Shown here in pieces: positions 50,337 to 59,116 of a DNA stretch of 64,000 nucleotides. The position numbers and the translations under genes are program-made. The notes below the pieces were generated by a model. The model worked only from the letters and a program-made list of their open reading frames with translations, was not told where the DNA came from and did not search any database. Every line of letters starts with the position of its first letter. The stretch's first letter is position 1. Source of the DNA: Micavibrio_A sp041655955 (GTDB lineage: Bacteria > Pseudomonadota > Alphaproteobacteria > Micavibrionales > Micavibrionaceae); the NCBI GenBank assembly GCA_041655955.1, contig JBBAEN010000002.1, positions 682,001-746,000 on the forward strand, written 5' to 3'.

Positions 50337-52649
50337 CTACAGTTTTTCTATTTCCGCCTTTGCGCGGGAAAACTCATTTTCAATTTGCGTGACAATGGCC
50401 GTGCAGTCCTGCTTATCCTGCGCTTTGTCCTGAAGCAGGGACGCGGCATCGCCGAGCCTGTTCAGGCAGGCGGAACGCGCCGCCCCTTTAAGACTATGGC
50501 CCGCTTCCGCCAGATCGCTGTAATCCCGTTCCCCCCACGCGGTTTGGATGCGCGTAAGCAAGGGGGCTGTCATGCCGATAAAAGCCTTCAGCATATCGGC
50601 CACGTCATCGTCGAACGCGCCCATCTGTTCGATGATAGCCTCGCGGTCAAGAGCAGGCTCAAGGGAGATTTCCTCTTTTATGGCGGCATCTTCCTCCCCC
50701 TTGTCCGAGTCCGTTACAGGAAGAGCGTGCGGGGCGGCCACAGTGGCGGGGGCGGCCATAGTGGTAGCTGCTTCGCCGTTCAAAAGCCCCCAGCGCGTCA
50801 ACAGGCGGCGGAGCTGGCCGAGCGATACGGGTTTGAGAAGACATTCATCGAACCCATGCCCCATATAGATTTGCCTTTGCGCCATCTGCACATCGGCGGT
50901 AAGGACGATGACGGGGAAATGCCGCTCAAGCGCGGCGTCATCTTCGCGGACAGCCTGAACGACGCCGAACCCGTCTATCTCCGGCATGTGCAGATCGGTG
51001 ATGAGGATTCCGTATTCGCCGCTGCGCACCGCATAGAGCGCCTCGCGTCCGTTCTGGACAAAGCTCGCCTCGATCCCCAGCGTGTGAAGCTGGCGGCGTA
51101 GGACATCCTGAACGCTTGCCGTGTCTTCCGCTATCAGGAGCTTGCGCGGCCCCGATGTCTGGATATAGCTATTCTTGACAGCGGCGTCCTGCACGGCTTC
51201 ACCAAGGCCGATCCGGCTTGCGGGTTTTGCAAGATAGGTGACGCCGAGCGATTGCAGGGAATGCTGCAAGCCTGCGTCGTCGCGCACCGTGTACATGACA
51301 AGCCCCATGAAGGGGCGCAGTTCCATGATCTCGCGGATAAGGTCGAGCCCCAGCCCGTCAGGGAGTCCCTGATCGATAACGCCGACATCGAAGGGGCGGC
51401 GTTTTACGAGGGCGCGGGCTTCTTCGATGGTCGCGCAGCTTTCGACTGTCGCGCCCATGGAGCGAAGCGATTTGACGATTTCCTTCGCGCCCATCGGATG
51501 ATCTTCGACGGACAGGACGGAAACGCCGTCGAGGGAAGGCAGGGTCAGGATGTTCGCGTCCGTCGAAACCTCTTCGGTCGGGATTTCGAACCAGAAAGTC
51601 GAGCCTTCGCCTTCCTCGCTGTCAACGCCTATCCGGCCCCCCATCATCTCGACCAGTTTTTTGCAGATGGAAAGGCCGAGCCCCGTCCCGCCATATTTTC
51701 TTGAAGTGGAGTTATCGGCCTGTGAAAAAGGGCGGAACAGGCGGGAGGCCGTTTCCGGCCCCATGCCGATCCCCGTATCGGCGATTTCAAAGCGGAGGGC
51801 GAGCCCGTGCGCCGGCGCCGGTATGTGCCGCGCGTTGCGGCTGATGCGGATGGTGATGGAACCGTTCTTTGTGAATTTCATCGCATTCCCCATCAGGTTG
51901 ACGAGGATCTGGCGCAGCCGTTTGGGATCGCCGACAATGACGAACGGCACGTCATCCGCGATATCGTCTTTCAGGATAACGCTCTTTCCCGAAACCTTGA
52001 CGGCCATGGCTTCGAGAAGGCCGCGGGCGAGGGTGCGGAGCGGGACTTCAAAATAATCCAGCTCCATTTGCTCCGCGTCCATCTTGGCGAAGTCCAGCAC
52101 GTCGTCGAGAATTTCGAGAAGGCCGCTTGCGGAATCGCGCGCGGTTCTCGCCATGGTCAGGATGTTCGGCGGCGGGCTTTCCAGCTCTATCATCTCAAGC
52201 AGCCCGTACACTGATTGCATCGGCGTGCGGATTTCATGACTGATCGTCGCCAGAAAATTCGATTTCTGTTCCGAAGCCGCGTCCGCTTGCTGAACCGCAA
52301 GCCGCATCTTTTCCTCGGCTTCCTTGCTTGCCGAAATATCGGCGGCCCAGATTGTATAGCTGTCGTCTTCCCCGTGCCGCGTTTCCTGAATCGATAAAAG
52401 AACCCAGCTTTTGCGCCCATCCCTTTCCAGTGACAGGGTTGCGTTGAGGGGAGGGACGGGCCCGCGCAATTTTCTGGCCAGATCCCTGATATCTTCCGAC
52501 GGCCAGAAGGATTCGATGTCTTTTCCAAGCGGATCGGTTCCAATCAGGCTTTTCAGGGCGGCATTGGCATAAAGACAGACAAGCTCTTTCCGCCCGCGTT
52601 TGAGGACGCAGACGCCAATCGGTATATCGTCGAAAACAGGCAGGTTCAT
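50337..52649 (-). CDS. PAS-containing tripartite hybrid histidine kinase
   Basis: A cytosolic hybrid kinase of 770 residues from ATG 52649 (MNLPVFDDIPIGVCVL); ATG 52697 or 52694 would add about 16 residues, and the longer frame to 53462 runs through asd and is rejected. Order: PAS (about 5-110), HisKA with SHEIRTP (His138), HATPase_c with GGTGLGLSICKKL, receiver 1 (Asp426 in VIDQGLPDG), receiver 2 (Asp552 in ITDLHMPEIDG) and HPt (His718 in AGHSLKGA). No membrane segment is seen, so it senses an internal signal. It ends 47 bases from the convergent pilin-like gene, which could hint at a link to pilus control. Confidence 0.94.
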   Translation of the reverse strand: MNLPVFDDIPIGVCVLKRGRKELVCLYANAALKSLIGTDPLGKDIESFWPSEDIRDLARKLRGPVPPLNATLSLERDGRKSWVLLSIQETRHGEDDSYTIWAADISASKEAEEKMRLAVQQADAASEQKSNFLATISHEIRTPMQSVYGLLEMIELESPPPNILTMARTARDSASGLLEILDDVLDFAKMDAEQMELDYFEVPLRTLARGLLEAMAVKVSGKSVILKDDIADDVPFVIVGDPKRLRQILVNLMGNAMKFTKNGSITIRISRNARHIPAPAHGLALRFEIADTGIGMGPETASRLFRPFSQADNSTSRKYGGTGLGLSICKKLVEMMGGRIGVDSEEGEGSTFWFEIPTEEVSTDANILTLPSLDGVSVLSVEDHPMGAKEIVKSLRSMGATVESCATIEEARALVKRRPFDVGVIDQGLPDGLGLDLIREIMELRPFMGLVMYTVRDDAGLQHSLQSLGVTYLAKPASRIGLGEAVQDAAVKNSYIQTSGPRKLLIAEDTASVQDVLRRQLHTLGIEASFVQNGREALYAVRSGEYGILITDLHMPEIDGFGVVQAVREDDAALERHFPVIVLTADVQMAQRQIYMGHGFDECLLKPVSLGQLRRLLTRWGLLNGEAATTMAAPATVAAPHALPVTDSDKGEEDAAIKEEISLEPALDREAIIEQMGAFDDDVADMLKAFIGMTAPLLTRIQTAWGERDYSDLAEAGHSLKGAARSACLNRLGDAASLLQDKAQDKQDCTAIVTQIENEFSRAKAEIEKL

Positions 52650-52736
52650 GGTGCGGGCTGGGCAGAAAAGGCTTGAGTTATATCCGGCCTTCATCATATC
52701 ACAGTAAATGTTCAAAAATAGTGAAAAGAGGAAGAG

Positions 52737-53759
52737 ATGGGCTATAAGGTCGCGGTTGTAGGGGCGAGCGGGAGTGTCGGGCATGAAATGCTCAATATCC
52801 TGCATGAGCGCCAGTTTCCGGTGAGTGATGTCGTCGCCCTGGCGTCGCAGCGCTCGGCGGGGAAGCAGGTATCTTTCGGGGAGGAGGATCTCGTTATCCG
52901 GGATCTGGCGAAATTCGACTTTAAAGGCGTCGATATCGTCCTCTCGTCCCCCGGTGCGAAAGTGTCCGCGGAATTTGCGCCGCTTGCCGCCAAGGCAGGC
53001 GCCGTCGTCATCGACAATACGAGCCATTTCCGCATGGATCCGGACGTGCCGCTTGTCGTGCCGGAAGTCAATCCCGAAGCCATCGCCGGCTACACGAAAA
53101 GCGGTATTATCGCGAACCCTAATTGTTCGACAATCCAGATGGTCATGGCGCTCAAGCCGCTGCATGATGTTGCGAAAATAAAGCGTGTCGTCGTGTCCAC
53201 CTATCAATCCGTGTCGGGCGGCGGCAAGAGCGCGATGGACGAGCTGTTCAACCAGACGCGGCATTTTTATATGAATGATGCGGCCAATCCGGAAATTTTT
53301 CCAAAGCAGATATCCTTTAACGTCATCCCGCAGATCGATGCGTTCATGGATGACGGGGCGACCAGGGAAGAATGGAAGATGGAAGTGGAAACGCAAAAAA
53401 TCCTCGATCCGTCCATCAAGCTGGTTGCGAACTGCGTGCGCGTTCCCGTCTTTATCGGTCATTCGGAAATGGTGAATGTCGAATTTGAAACGCCCCTGTC
53501 CGCCAAGGACGCGATGAGGGCATGGAAAAAGTCAAAAGGCATCAGCATTATCGACCTTGAAACGGATCTGGGCTACGTGACGCCCGCCGAAATTGCCGGT
53601 GAGGACGATGTCTTCATCTCCCGCATCCGCGAGGATAAGAGCGTCGAAAACGGGCTGAATTTCTGGTGCGTGGCCGATAATCTGCGCAAAGGGGCGGCAT
53701 TGAACACCGTGCAGATTGCCGAGCTTCTGGCGGGCAAATACCTGAAAGCGGCGGCATAG
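52737..53759 (+). CDS. asd: aspartate-semialdehyde dehydrogenase
   Basis: Reduces aspartyl phosphate to the semialdehyde for lysine, threonine, methionine and diaminopimelate synthesis. The 340-residue protein has the NADP site VVGASGSVGHEML, the catalytic Cys in NPNCSTIQMV, QSVSGGGKSAMDEL and the substrate-binding RVPVFIGHSE. It is divergent from the hybrid kinase with about 90 bases between, and ended by a hairpin. Confidence 0.98.
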   Translation: MGYKVAVVGASGSVGHEMLNILHERQFPVSDVVALASQRSAGKQVSFGEEDLVIRDLAKFDFKGVDIVLSSPGAKVSAEFAPLAAKAGAVVIDNTSHFRMDPDVPLVVPEVNPEAIAGYTKSGIIANPNCSTIQMVMALKPLHDVAKIKRVVVSTYQSVSGGGKSAMDELFNQTRHFYMNDAANPEIFPKQISFNVIPQIDAFMDDGATREEWKMEVETQKILDPSIKLVANCVRVPVFIGHSEMVNVEFETPLSAKDAMRAWKKSKGISIIDLETDLGYVTPAEIAGEDDVFISRIREDKSVENGLNFWCVADNLRKGAALNTVQIAELLAGKYLKAAA

Positions 53760-53771
53760 GGATTGCGGCGA

Positions 53772-53794
53772 TAAAAGCGTTTCCCCCGCTTTTA
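53772..53794 (+). terminator. terminator-like hairpin after asd
   Basis: TAAAAGCG (53772-53779), a seven-base loop and CGCTTTTA (53787-53794) form a perfect 8-bp stem 12 bases after asd. The T's are in the stem arm, so it is a moderate candidate. Confidence 0.55.
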
Positions 53795-54009
53795 CAGGGT
53801 CTGTGGCGCGCCATTATAACGGTGTATGTGGCGCTGACATATAGACGGAAACGGGGGAGATAAGGGGCAAATCAAATTTTTGCGGAACAAGGGAATCGAG
53901 CGGCGAACATGGATTCCACTATATGCCCGTCCTTATTGCCCGGTAAGTTAAGCGGAGTCTTGTTCCATATCCCCCTTTCTATGATGTGTTTTTGGCGTAT
54001 ATTAAGGGG

Positions 54010-54528
54010 ATGATGCATTCACTCTCACGCCGCTATTTCCTTGGCACGGCTCTTGGCTGCGCCGCCCTGATGATGATTCCTTCCGCAGCGAAAGCGAATG
54101 AATGGGTGCGGTTCAATTTCATCCGCAGGCGCGGCGATAATTTCCCCTACCGTCTGGACGAAGCCCGGTGGCGGGCGAAGCTGGGCGATGAGGGTTACAG
54201 GATTTTGCGGGACGGCGAGAATGAAAAGGCCGGCACATCGCCTCTCCTGCGGGAGCGCCGCAAGGGAACCTATCATTGCCGCGGCTGTGAACAGCCCGTT
54301 TTTTCTTCCGGCGCAAAGACCATGGCCAATGACTGGCCGACATTCCGCGCCCCTTTGAGTCGCCGCGCCATCGGGCTTTCGACGGATTTCGGGATTATCC
54401 TGCCCCGTACGGAGGTGCATTGCGCCAATTGCGGCGGGCATCTGGGCTATCGTTTCGCCACCGATAATGCCGCCGAAACGTGGCGTTTCGCCATAAACGG
54501 CGCATCCTTGCTGTTCCGCCCGTCATAA
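54010..54528 (+). CDS. exported MsrB-like protein lacking the catalytic Cys
   Basis: A 172-residue protein with a Tat-type signal (SRRYFLGTALG) followed by a SelR/MsrB fold. The zinc-binding pairs are kept (Cys90-x2-Cys93 and Cys138-x2-Cys141), as are GGHLGYRF and NGASLLF. At the position of the catalytic Cys or selenocysteine of methionine sulfoxide reductase B (R-Y-C-x-N-S) the sequence reads WRFAING, with Ala161. It therefore probably does not reduce methionine sulfoxide by the usual chemistry. ATG 54010 or 54013 both follow AAGGGG closely. The gene is alone, upstream of sdhC. Confidence 0.88.
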   Translation: MMHSLSRRYFLGTALGCAALMMIPSAAKANEWVRFNFIRRRGDNFPYRLDEARWRAKLGDEGYRILRDGENEKAGTSPLLRERRKGTYHCRGCEQPVFSSGAKTMANDWPTFRAPLSRRAIGLSTDFGIILPRTEVHCANCGGHLGYRFATDNAAETWRFAINGASLLFRPS

Positions 54529-54590
54529 GCCTATAAAAACCATCATATTCGGGCTTTAAAATTGCTTTTTGGCGCTGTATGCTCGCCCCC

Positions 54591-54971
54591 ATGAGCATAA
54601 AAACACGCCCCCTTTCGCCGCATCTCCAGGTTTACCGCCTGCCCATGACGGCGCTTATGTCGATTACCCACCGTATTACAGGCGCCATCCTCGCGGGCGG
54701 CTTTCTCCTGATTGCCGGAATCCTTATGGCGGCGGCGGCGGGAGCCTCCTCTTTCAACGCGGTGATGGATTTTGCGGGAAGCCCTTTCGGGACGTTTATC
54801 ATCGTCGGCTGGGCGGCGGCGCTTTACTATCACATGCTGAACGGCATCCGCCACCTCGTCTGGGACGCAAAGCCCGCCACGGTGACGAAACCCAAGGCGG
54901 AAATATCCGGCTGGATCATATTGATTGCAACGGCTTTGCTGACGGCGGGCACGCTGTTTATCGCGCTATAG
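54591..54971 (+). CDS. sdhC: succinate dehydrogenase cytochrome b556 subunit
   Basis: Membrane anchor of complex II that binds heme b and ubiquinone. ATG 54591 gives the standard beginning TRPLSPHLQVYRLP; ATG 54579 is a less usual alternative. Three membrane helices are visible. SITHRITGAILAG and YHMLNGIRHLVWD contain the quinone-site and heme-ligand residues. It is the first gene of the sdh operon. Confidence 0.95.
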   Translation: MSIKTRPLSPHLQVYRLPMTALMSITHRITGAILAGGFLLIAGILMAAAAGASSFNAVMDFAGSPFGTFIIVGWAAALYYHMLNGIRHLVWDAKPATVTKPKAEISGWIILIATALLTAGTLFIAL

Positions 54972-54995
54972 AACGGGCCGGAAAGGGAGAGAGCA

Positions 54996-55406
54996 ATGAC
55001 ACATCACCACGCGCACAAGGACGGCGATGACGCCTCTTCCTGCTGTTGCCACCATCATGGCGGCGAAAGCCATGCGAAGGGTGCGGCGCTGGCCCAATGG
55101 GTTCACCTGCGCCTGTCCGCGGTTATTTTGCTACCGCTGACTTTGTGGGGCATTTATTCCGTGTTTTCCCTGCGCGGGGCCGATCATGCGCTTTTTACGT
55201 CATGGCTCGCCGCGCCGCTCAATGCCGTTTTGCTTTCGCTCTTTATCATCGTGAGCTGTTATCACGGCGCGCTCGGCGTGCAGGAAATTATCGAGGATTA
55301 TGTTCCAGACGATAAGGCACAGCGCTTTGCCGTCTCCTTTGAAAAAATGGTCTTTGGCGTCGTCGCGCTGCTAAGCATTGTTTGCATCGCAAAGGTGGCG
55401 CTATGA
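54996..55406 (+). CDS. sdhD: succinate dehydrogenase membrane anchor subunit with His/Cys-rich N-terminus
   Basis: The second membrane anchor, three helices, with the heme-ligand segment YHGALGVQEIIEDYV. Before the first helix there is an unusual extension of about 28 residues, THHHAHKDGDDASSCCCHHH, rich in metal-binding side chains and absent from standard SdhD. It could hold a transition metal or aid maturation; this is speculation. It overlaps the next gene by four bases (ATGA). Confidence 0.93.
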   Translation: MTHHHAHKDGDDASSCCCHHHGGESHAKGAALAQWVHLRLSAVILLPLTLWGIYSVFSLRGADHALFTSWLAAPLNAVLLSLFIIVSCYHGALGVQEIIEDYVPDDKAQRFAVSFEKMVFGVVALLSIVCIAKVAL

Positions 55407-55654
55407 GCGGGCCTTGCAAAGAAAGAGGCGCGGTAACAATCCTGCGCGATATTTGCGGCGCGGGGATTGCCTTTAGCGCTGCGGCGACCTGCAAAGAGGC
55501 CGCCCATACAAGTTCCGACTGGATTGCAACGGCTTTCAGCGATGCGGTCTATCAAGGCGTTATGTACGATGCCGCCGGAAATGCGGGAGTCTTTTTCGGG
55601 ACGTTAATGGCCCTTTCGGCCACGGATAAACTATACAAAAAAATGTTGGGATAA
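55403..55654 (+). CDS. small unknown protein encoded between sdhD and sdhA
   Basis: An 83-residue protein from ATG 55403, translationally coupled to sdhD and ending one base before sdhA. It has Cys residues at CKERG, DICGAG and AATCKEA and a Gly/Ala-rich hydrophobic stretch toward the C-terminus (AGNAGVFFGTLMALSAT) that could be a membrane helix. No family is recognised. Placement inside the operon suggests an accessory or assembly role for complex II. Confidence 0.75.
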   Translation: MSGPCKERGAVTILRDICGAGIAFSAAATCKEAAHTSSDWIATAFSDAVYQGVMYDAAGNAGVFFGTLMALSATDKLYKKMLG

Positions 55655-55655
55655 A

Positions 55656-57443
55656 ATGTCGTCTGCCTATCAAATTATCGATCATGAATATGACGTCGTC
55701 GTTGTCGGCGCGGGCGGGGCGGGGCTTCGGGCCGGTTTCGGGTGCGCTGAAAAAGGCTTGAAAACGGCGCTGCTTTCAAAGGTCTTCCCGACGCGCTCGC
55801 ACACAGTGGCGGCGCAGGGCGGCATTTCCGCCGCGCTCGGCAATATGGGCGAGGATGACTGGCGCTTCCACTTTTACGACACGATCAAAGGCTCCGACTG
55901 GCTCGGCGATCAGGACGCGATCGAATATATGTGCCGCGAAGCCATTCCCGCCGTTATCGAGCTGGAGCATTACGGCGTTCCGTTTTCGCGCACCGAGGAC
56001 GGTAAGATTTACCAGCGTCCTTTCGGCGGCATGACGACCCATTACGGGCAAGGCACGGCCCAGCGCACCTGCGCCGCCGCCGACCGGACGGGGCATGCGA
56101 TGTTGCACACGCTTTACCAGCAGGCGCTCAAACACAGGGCCGAGTTTTTCATCGAATATTTCGCCATCGACCTTATCATGGGGGAGGAGGGCGAATGCCT
56201 CGGCGTCATGGCGTGGAATCTCGATGACGGAACCATCCACCGTTTTCGCGCGCATCAAACGATTCTGGCGACGGGCGGTTATGGCCGCGCCTATTTCTCC
56301 TGCACTTCGGCCCATACATGCACGGGCGATGGCGGCGGGATGGTTTTGCGGGCGGGCCTGCCGCTCCAGGACATGGAATTCGTGCAGTTCCACCCGACCG
56401 GCATTTACGGCGCGGGCTGCCTGATTACCGAAGGCGTGCGCGGCGAGGGCGGGTATCTGACCAATTCCGAAGGCGAGCGTTTCATGGAACGCTACGCGCC
56501 GAGCGCGAAAGATCTGGCCTCCCGCGACGTCGTGTCGCGCTCCATGACAATCGAAATCCGCGAAGGGCGCGGCGTCGGCAAGAATAAGGATCATATCCAT
56601 CTGAACCTCATGCACCTGCCGCCGGACGTGATCCATTCGCGCCTGCCGGGCATTGCCGAATCCGCGCGTATTTTCGCGGGTGTGAATGTCGAAAAAGAAC
56701 CGATTCCGGTTCTGCCGACCGTTCATTACAATATGGGCGGCATCCCGACCAACTACCGCACGCAAGTATTAAGCCCGGCGCCGGACGATCCGAACCGCAT
56801 CGTGCCGGGGCTGATGGCGATTGGCGAAGCGGCCTGCGTTTCCGTTCACGGCGCAAACAGGCTCGGCTCCAACTCCCTGCTAGACCTTGTCGTTTTCGGG
56901 CGGGCAGCGGCGATTTGCGCGTCCGAGGAAGTAAAGGCGGGCGCGCCGCATAAAAAGGCCGGTGATAACGGCGATAAGGCCCTTGCCCGTTTCGACGCGC
57001 TTCGTCATGCGAAAGGCCCGATCCCGACCGCCGAATTGCGCGGTGAAATGCAGCGCACGATGCAAAACCATGCCGCCGTTTTCCGTACCGGCGCTATATT
57101 GCAAGAAGGCTGCGATATGATCAGCGCGACCTATGCGAAGAAAAAAGATATCGGAATCAAGGATCGCTCCCTTATCTTCAACACCGATCTGGTCGAAACG
57201 CTGGAGCTTGAAAATCTTTTGGGGCAAGCGGTCGCGACGCTTCATTCTGCCGTGAACAGGCAGGAATCGCGCGGCGCCCATGCCCGCGAGGATTTTCCCG
57301 AGCGCGACGACGCGAACTGGCTCAAACACACTATCATGCATGTTGACGACGCCGGTAAAACGTCCATCGGTTACAGGCCGGTTATCCTTCAGCCGCTCAC
57401 GAACGATGTCGAAGCGATACCGCCGAGGAAGCGTGTTTATTAG
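55656..57443 (+). CDS. sdhA: succinate dehydrogenase flavoprotein subunit
   Basis: Catalytic subunit that oxidises succinate at covalent FAD. It has the dinucleotide fold VVVGAGGAGLRAGFG, FAD-linking His49 in TRSHTVAAQGG, the substrate-site segment QFHPTGIYGAGCLITEGVRGEGG, HYNMGGIPTNY and the C-terminal ARSHAR-equivalent AHAREDFPERDD. The 595 residues are the usual length. Confidence 0.98.
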   Translation: MSSAYQIIDHEYDVVVVGAGGAGLRAGFGCAEKGLKTALLSKVFPTRSHTVAAQGGISAALGNMGEDDWRFHFYDTIKGSDWLGDQDAIEYMCREAIPAVIELEHYGVPFSRTEDGKIYQRPFGGMTTHYGQGTAQRTCAAADRTGHAMLHTLYQQALKHRAEFFIEYFAIDLIMGEEGECLGVMAWNLDDGTIHRFRAHQTILATGGYGRAYFSCTSAHTCTGDGGGMVLRAGLPLQDMEFVQFHPTGIYGAGCLITEGVRGEGGYLTNSEGERFMERYAPSAKDLASRDVVSRSMTIEIREGRGVGKNKDHIHLNLMHLPPDVIHSRLPGIAESARIFAGVNVEKEPIPVLPTVHYNMGGIPTNYRTQVLSPAPDDPNRIVPGLMAIGEAACVSVHGANRLGSNSLLDLVVFGRAAAICASEEVKAGAPHKKAGDNGDKALARFDALRHAKGPIPTAELRGEMQRTMQNHAAVFRTGAILQEGCDMISATYAKKKDIGIKDRSLIFNTDLVETLELENLLGQAVATLHSAVNRQESRGAHAREDFPERDDANWLKHTIMHVDDAGKTSIGYRPVILQPLTNDVEAIPPRKRVY

Positions 57444-57471
57444 GTTTTTTCGCTTTTTTCAGGAACCTTTC

Positions 57472-57503
57472 AATCCTCCGTTTGTTTTTGCAGACGGAGG
57501 ATT
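57472..57503 (+). promoter_or_regulatory. hairpin sequestering the ribosome binding site of the gene between sdhA and sdhB
   Basis: AATCCTCCGT (57472-57481) pairs perfectly with ACGGAGGATT (57494-57503) across a 12-base loop. The right arm contains the GGAGG Shine-Dalgarno, eight bases before ATG 57509. Such a fold would block initiation unless opened, for example by heat, a protein or translation of sdhA. No T-run follows, so it is not a standard terminator. Confidence 0.65.
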
Positions 57504-57508
57504 ATTTC

Positions 57509-58207
57509 ATGCGGATGACAGTGATAGAGAGCGCGCCCAACGCATCGGAAGAACTTGCGATGATGAGCCTTAACGCGCTTATCATGTTCGCCCAAAAGGA
57601 TGGAGAGGTGCGCGTTCTGCATATTGACGTGCAAGAACATGATGGCGTTTTCATTGCCCGCGCCCGTGTGGAGATAATGGAATTCGAACCCGAAAGCGAA
57701 GATGAAAAAACGCAAGGTGAAAGCGGTTCAGGAGGCGACAGGGAGGGGCGCGCGCCGGGCGGGGATAATAGCGGCTATTATTACTATTCGCAAAACCGCG
57801 ATTTAGGAAGCCGGCAACAGCTATTCCCCGATATGGCGGATGATGTTTTCCCGGAGCCGGATCTTCCCAATCCTGACGCTGTCAGTGAAGAATATATAGA
57901 GATAGCGCGTAACGACGCCGCGCAAAGCGAAGCGGAAGATAAGGACTGGTACCTTGCCGAGGCCGGCCTTCAAAACCCGTTCCCGCCGGAAGAAGATTCC
58001 GGCGGCATAATGCGGCAAGCGGACGACATAATGGTGACTGGCGGCACGGATGTGGCCGATGACGCCTATCTTGTGGCGGCGCGGGGGGCGGAGGGGACTT
58101 ACGATGCCGGAGCGGATCTTGAAACGGATTGGGATGAGATTCGGGAAGCGCGGCGCAGGAGAAGCCGTTCCCTTGATATTCCCGCAGCGCCCGCGCCGCA
58201 AATATGA
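57509..58207 (+). CDS. acidic protein of unknown function encoded between sdhA and sdhB
   Basis: A 232-residue protein from ATG 57509, which has a consensus GGAGG. Residues 1-65 look folded (SEELAMMSLNALIMFAQKDG, VRVLHIDVQEHDGVFIARA). The rest is acidic and probably disordered, with Gly/Ser-rich, Tyr-rich (GYYYYSQNRD) and Asp/Glu-rich tracts, ending in a basic patch EARRRRSRS. No family is recognised. It is part of the sdh unit by position, yet its initiation may be regulated separately. Confidence 0.75.
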   Translation: MRMTVIESAPNASEELAMMSLNALIMFAQKDGEVRVLHIDVQEHDGVFIARARVEIMEFEPESEDEKTQGESGSGGDREGRAPGGDNSGYYYYSQNRDLGSRQQLFPDMADDVFPEPDLPNPDAVSEEYIEIARNDAAQSEAEDKDWYLAEAGLQNPFPPEEDSGGIMRQADDIMVTGGTDVADDAYLVAARGAEGTYDAGADLETDWDEIREARRRRSRSLDIPAAPAPQI

Positions 58208-58266
58208 TTTTACGGGAAATTTCTTTGAATTTCAGCCTATTCGCCCTTCACAGCGCCGCTTGAAAG

Positions 58267-58305
58267 GTCTATTTTAGCTGTGCTGGAAAAGATGCTGAAA
58301 TAGAC
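58267..58305 (+). promoter_or_regulatory. stem-loop in the sdhB leader
   Basis: GTCTATTTTAGC (58267-58278) pairs with GCTGAAATAGAC (58294-58305), 12 bp with one G-U, across a 15-base loop. The sdhB ribosome site GAAGG (58311-58315) is just outside. It may be a processing site, an mRNA stabiliser or a weak attenuator. Confidence 0.55.
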
Positions 58306-58321
58306 TTTACGAAGGTTTGCT

Positions 58322-59116
58322 ATGGCTGAATTTACGTTGCCACTGAATTCCCGGATAATGCCGGGGAAAAAGACGGACGCCGCGGGGAATGCCGCGCGCA
58401 AAAAGACGTTCAAGCTTTACCGCTATGACCCCGACAAGGGCGAAAATCCGGCGCTGGACGAGGTGACAATCAATCTGGACGATTGCGGGCCGATGGTTCT
58501 GGACGCCATCATCCATATCAAGGATACGGTCGATAGCTCCCTGACCTTCCGCCGTTCCTGCCGTGAAGGGATTTGCGGTTCCTGCGCCATGAATATCAAT
58601 GGCCGCAACCGTCTGGCCTGTCTTGAGGCAATTGACAACCATGGCGGCGATATAAAAATCACGCCCCTGCCGCATATGCCGGTCGTCAAAGACCTCGTGC
58701 CGGATCTCTCGCATGTCTATAAGCAATATAATTCGATCGAGCCGTGGTTGAAGGCCGATGCCGCCGCGCCCGAACGCGAGCGCGAGCAATCCGCCGAAGA
58801 TGCCGATATGCTGAACGGCCATGACGGGAAAGGCCCCGCGGCCTGCATCCTTTGCTTTTGTTGTTCGACATCCTGCCCCAGCTATTGGTGGAACCCTGAA
58901 AAATTCCTTGGGCCTGCGATCCTTTTGAACGCATGGCGCTGGATTGCCGACAGCCGCGACGATGCGCGGGACGAACGGCTTGATCAGCTCGAAGACCCGT
59001 TCAAGCTCTATCGCTGCCACACCATCATGAACTGCACCGAGGCCTGCCCGAAAGGATTGAATCCCGCCAAGGCCATCGCCGAAATCAAAAAGATGATGGT
59101 AGAACGCAAGGCCTGA
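58322..59116 (+). CDS. sdhB: succinate dehydrogenase iron-sulfur subunit
   Basis: Carries electrons from the flavin to quinone through three clusters. The [2Fe-2S] ligands are in SCREGICGSC and the later C of RLAC, and the [4Fe-4S] and [3Fe-4S] ligands are in CILCFCCSTSCPS and CHTIMNCTEACPKGLNP. The 264 residues fit the family. It closes the sdh operon, which lacks any downstream TCA gene in the window. Confidence 0.97.
   Translation: MAEFTLPLNSRIMPGKKTDAAGNAARKKTFKLYRYDPDKGENPALDEVTINLDDCGPMVLDAIIHIKDTVDSSLTFRRSCREGICGSCAMNINGRNRLACLEAIDNHGGDIKITPLPHMPVVKDLVPDLSHVYKQYNSIEPWLKADAAAPEREREQSAEDADMLNGHDGKGPAACILCFCCSTSCPSYWWNPEKFLGPAILLNAWRWIADSRDDARDERLDQLEDPFKLYRCHTIMNCTEACPKGLNPAKAIAEIKKMMVERKA

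Noticed and set aside
52650..53462. N-terminal extension of the hybrid kinase reading frame to 53462
   Set aside because: It runs antisense through asd, which is a certain gene; the kinase PAS domain begins at about 52649.
53910..54013. 34-codon frame that could be a leader peptide for the MsrB-like gene
   Set aside because: No ribosome site and no distinctive composition; the overlap with ATG is likely chance.
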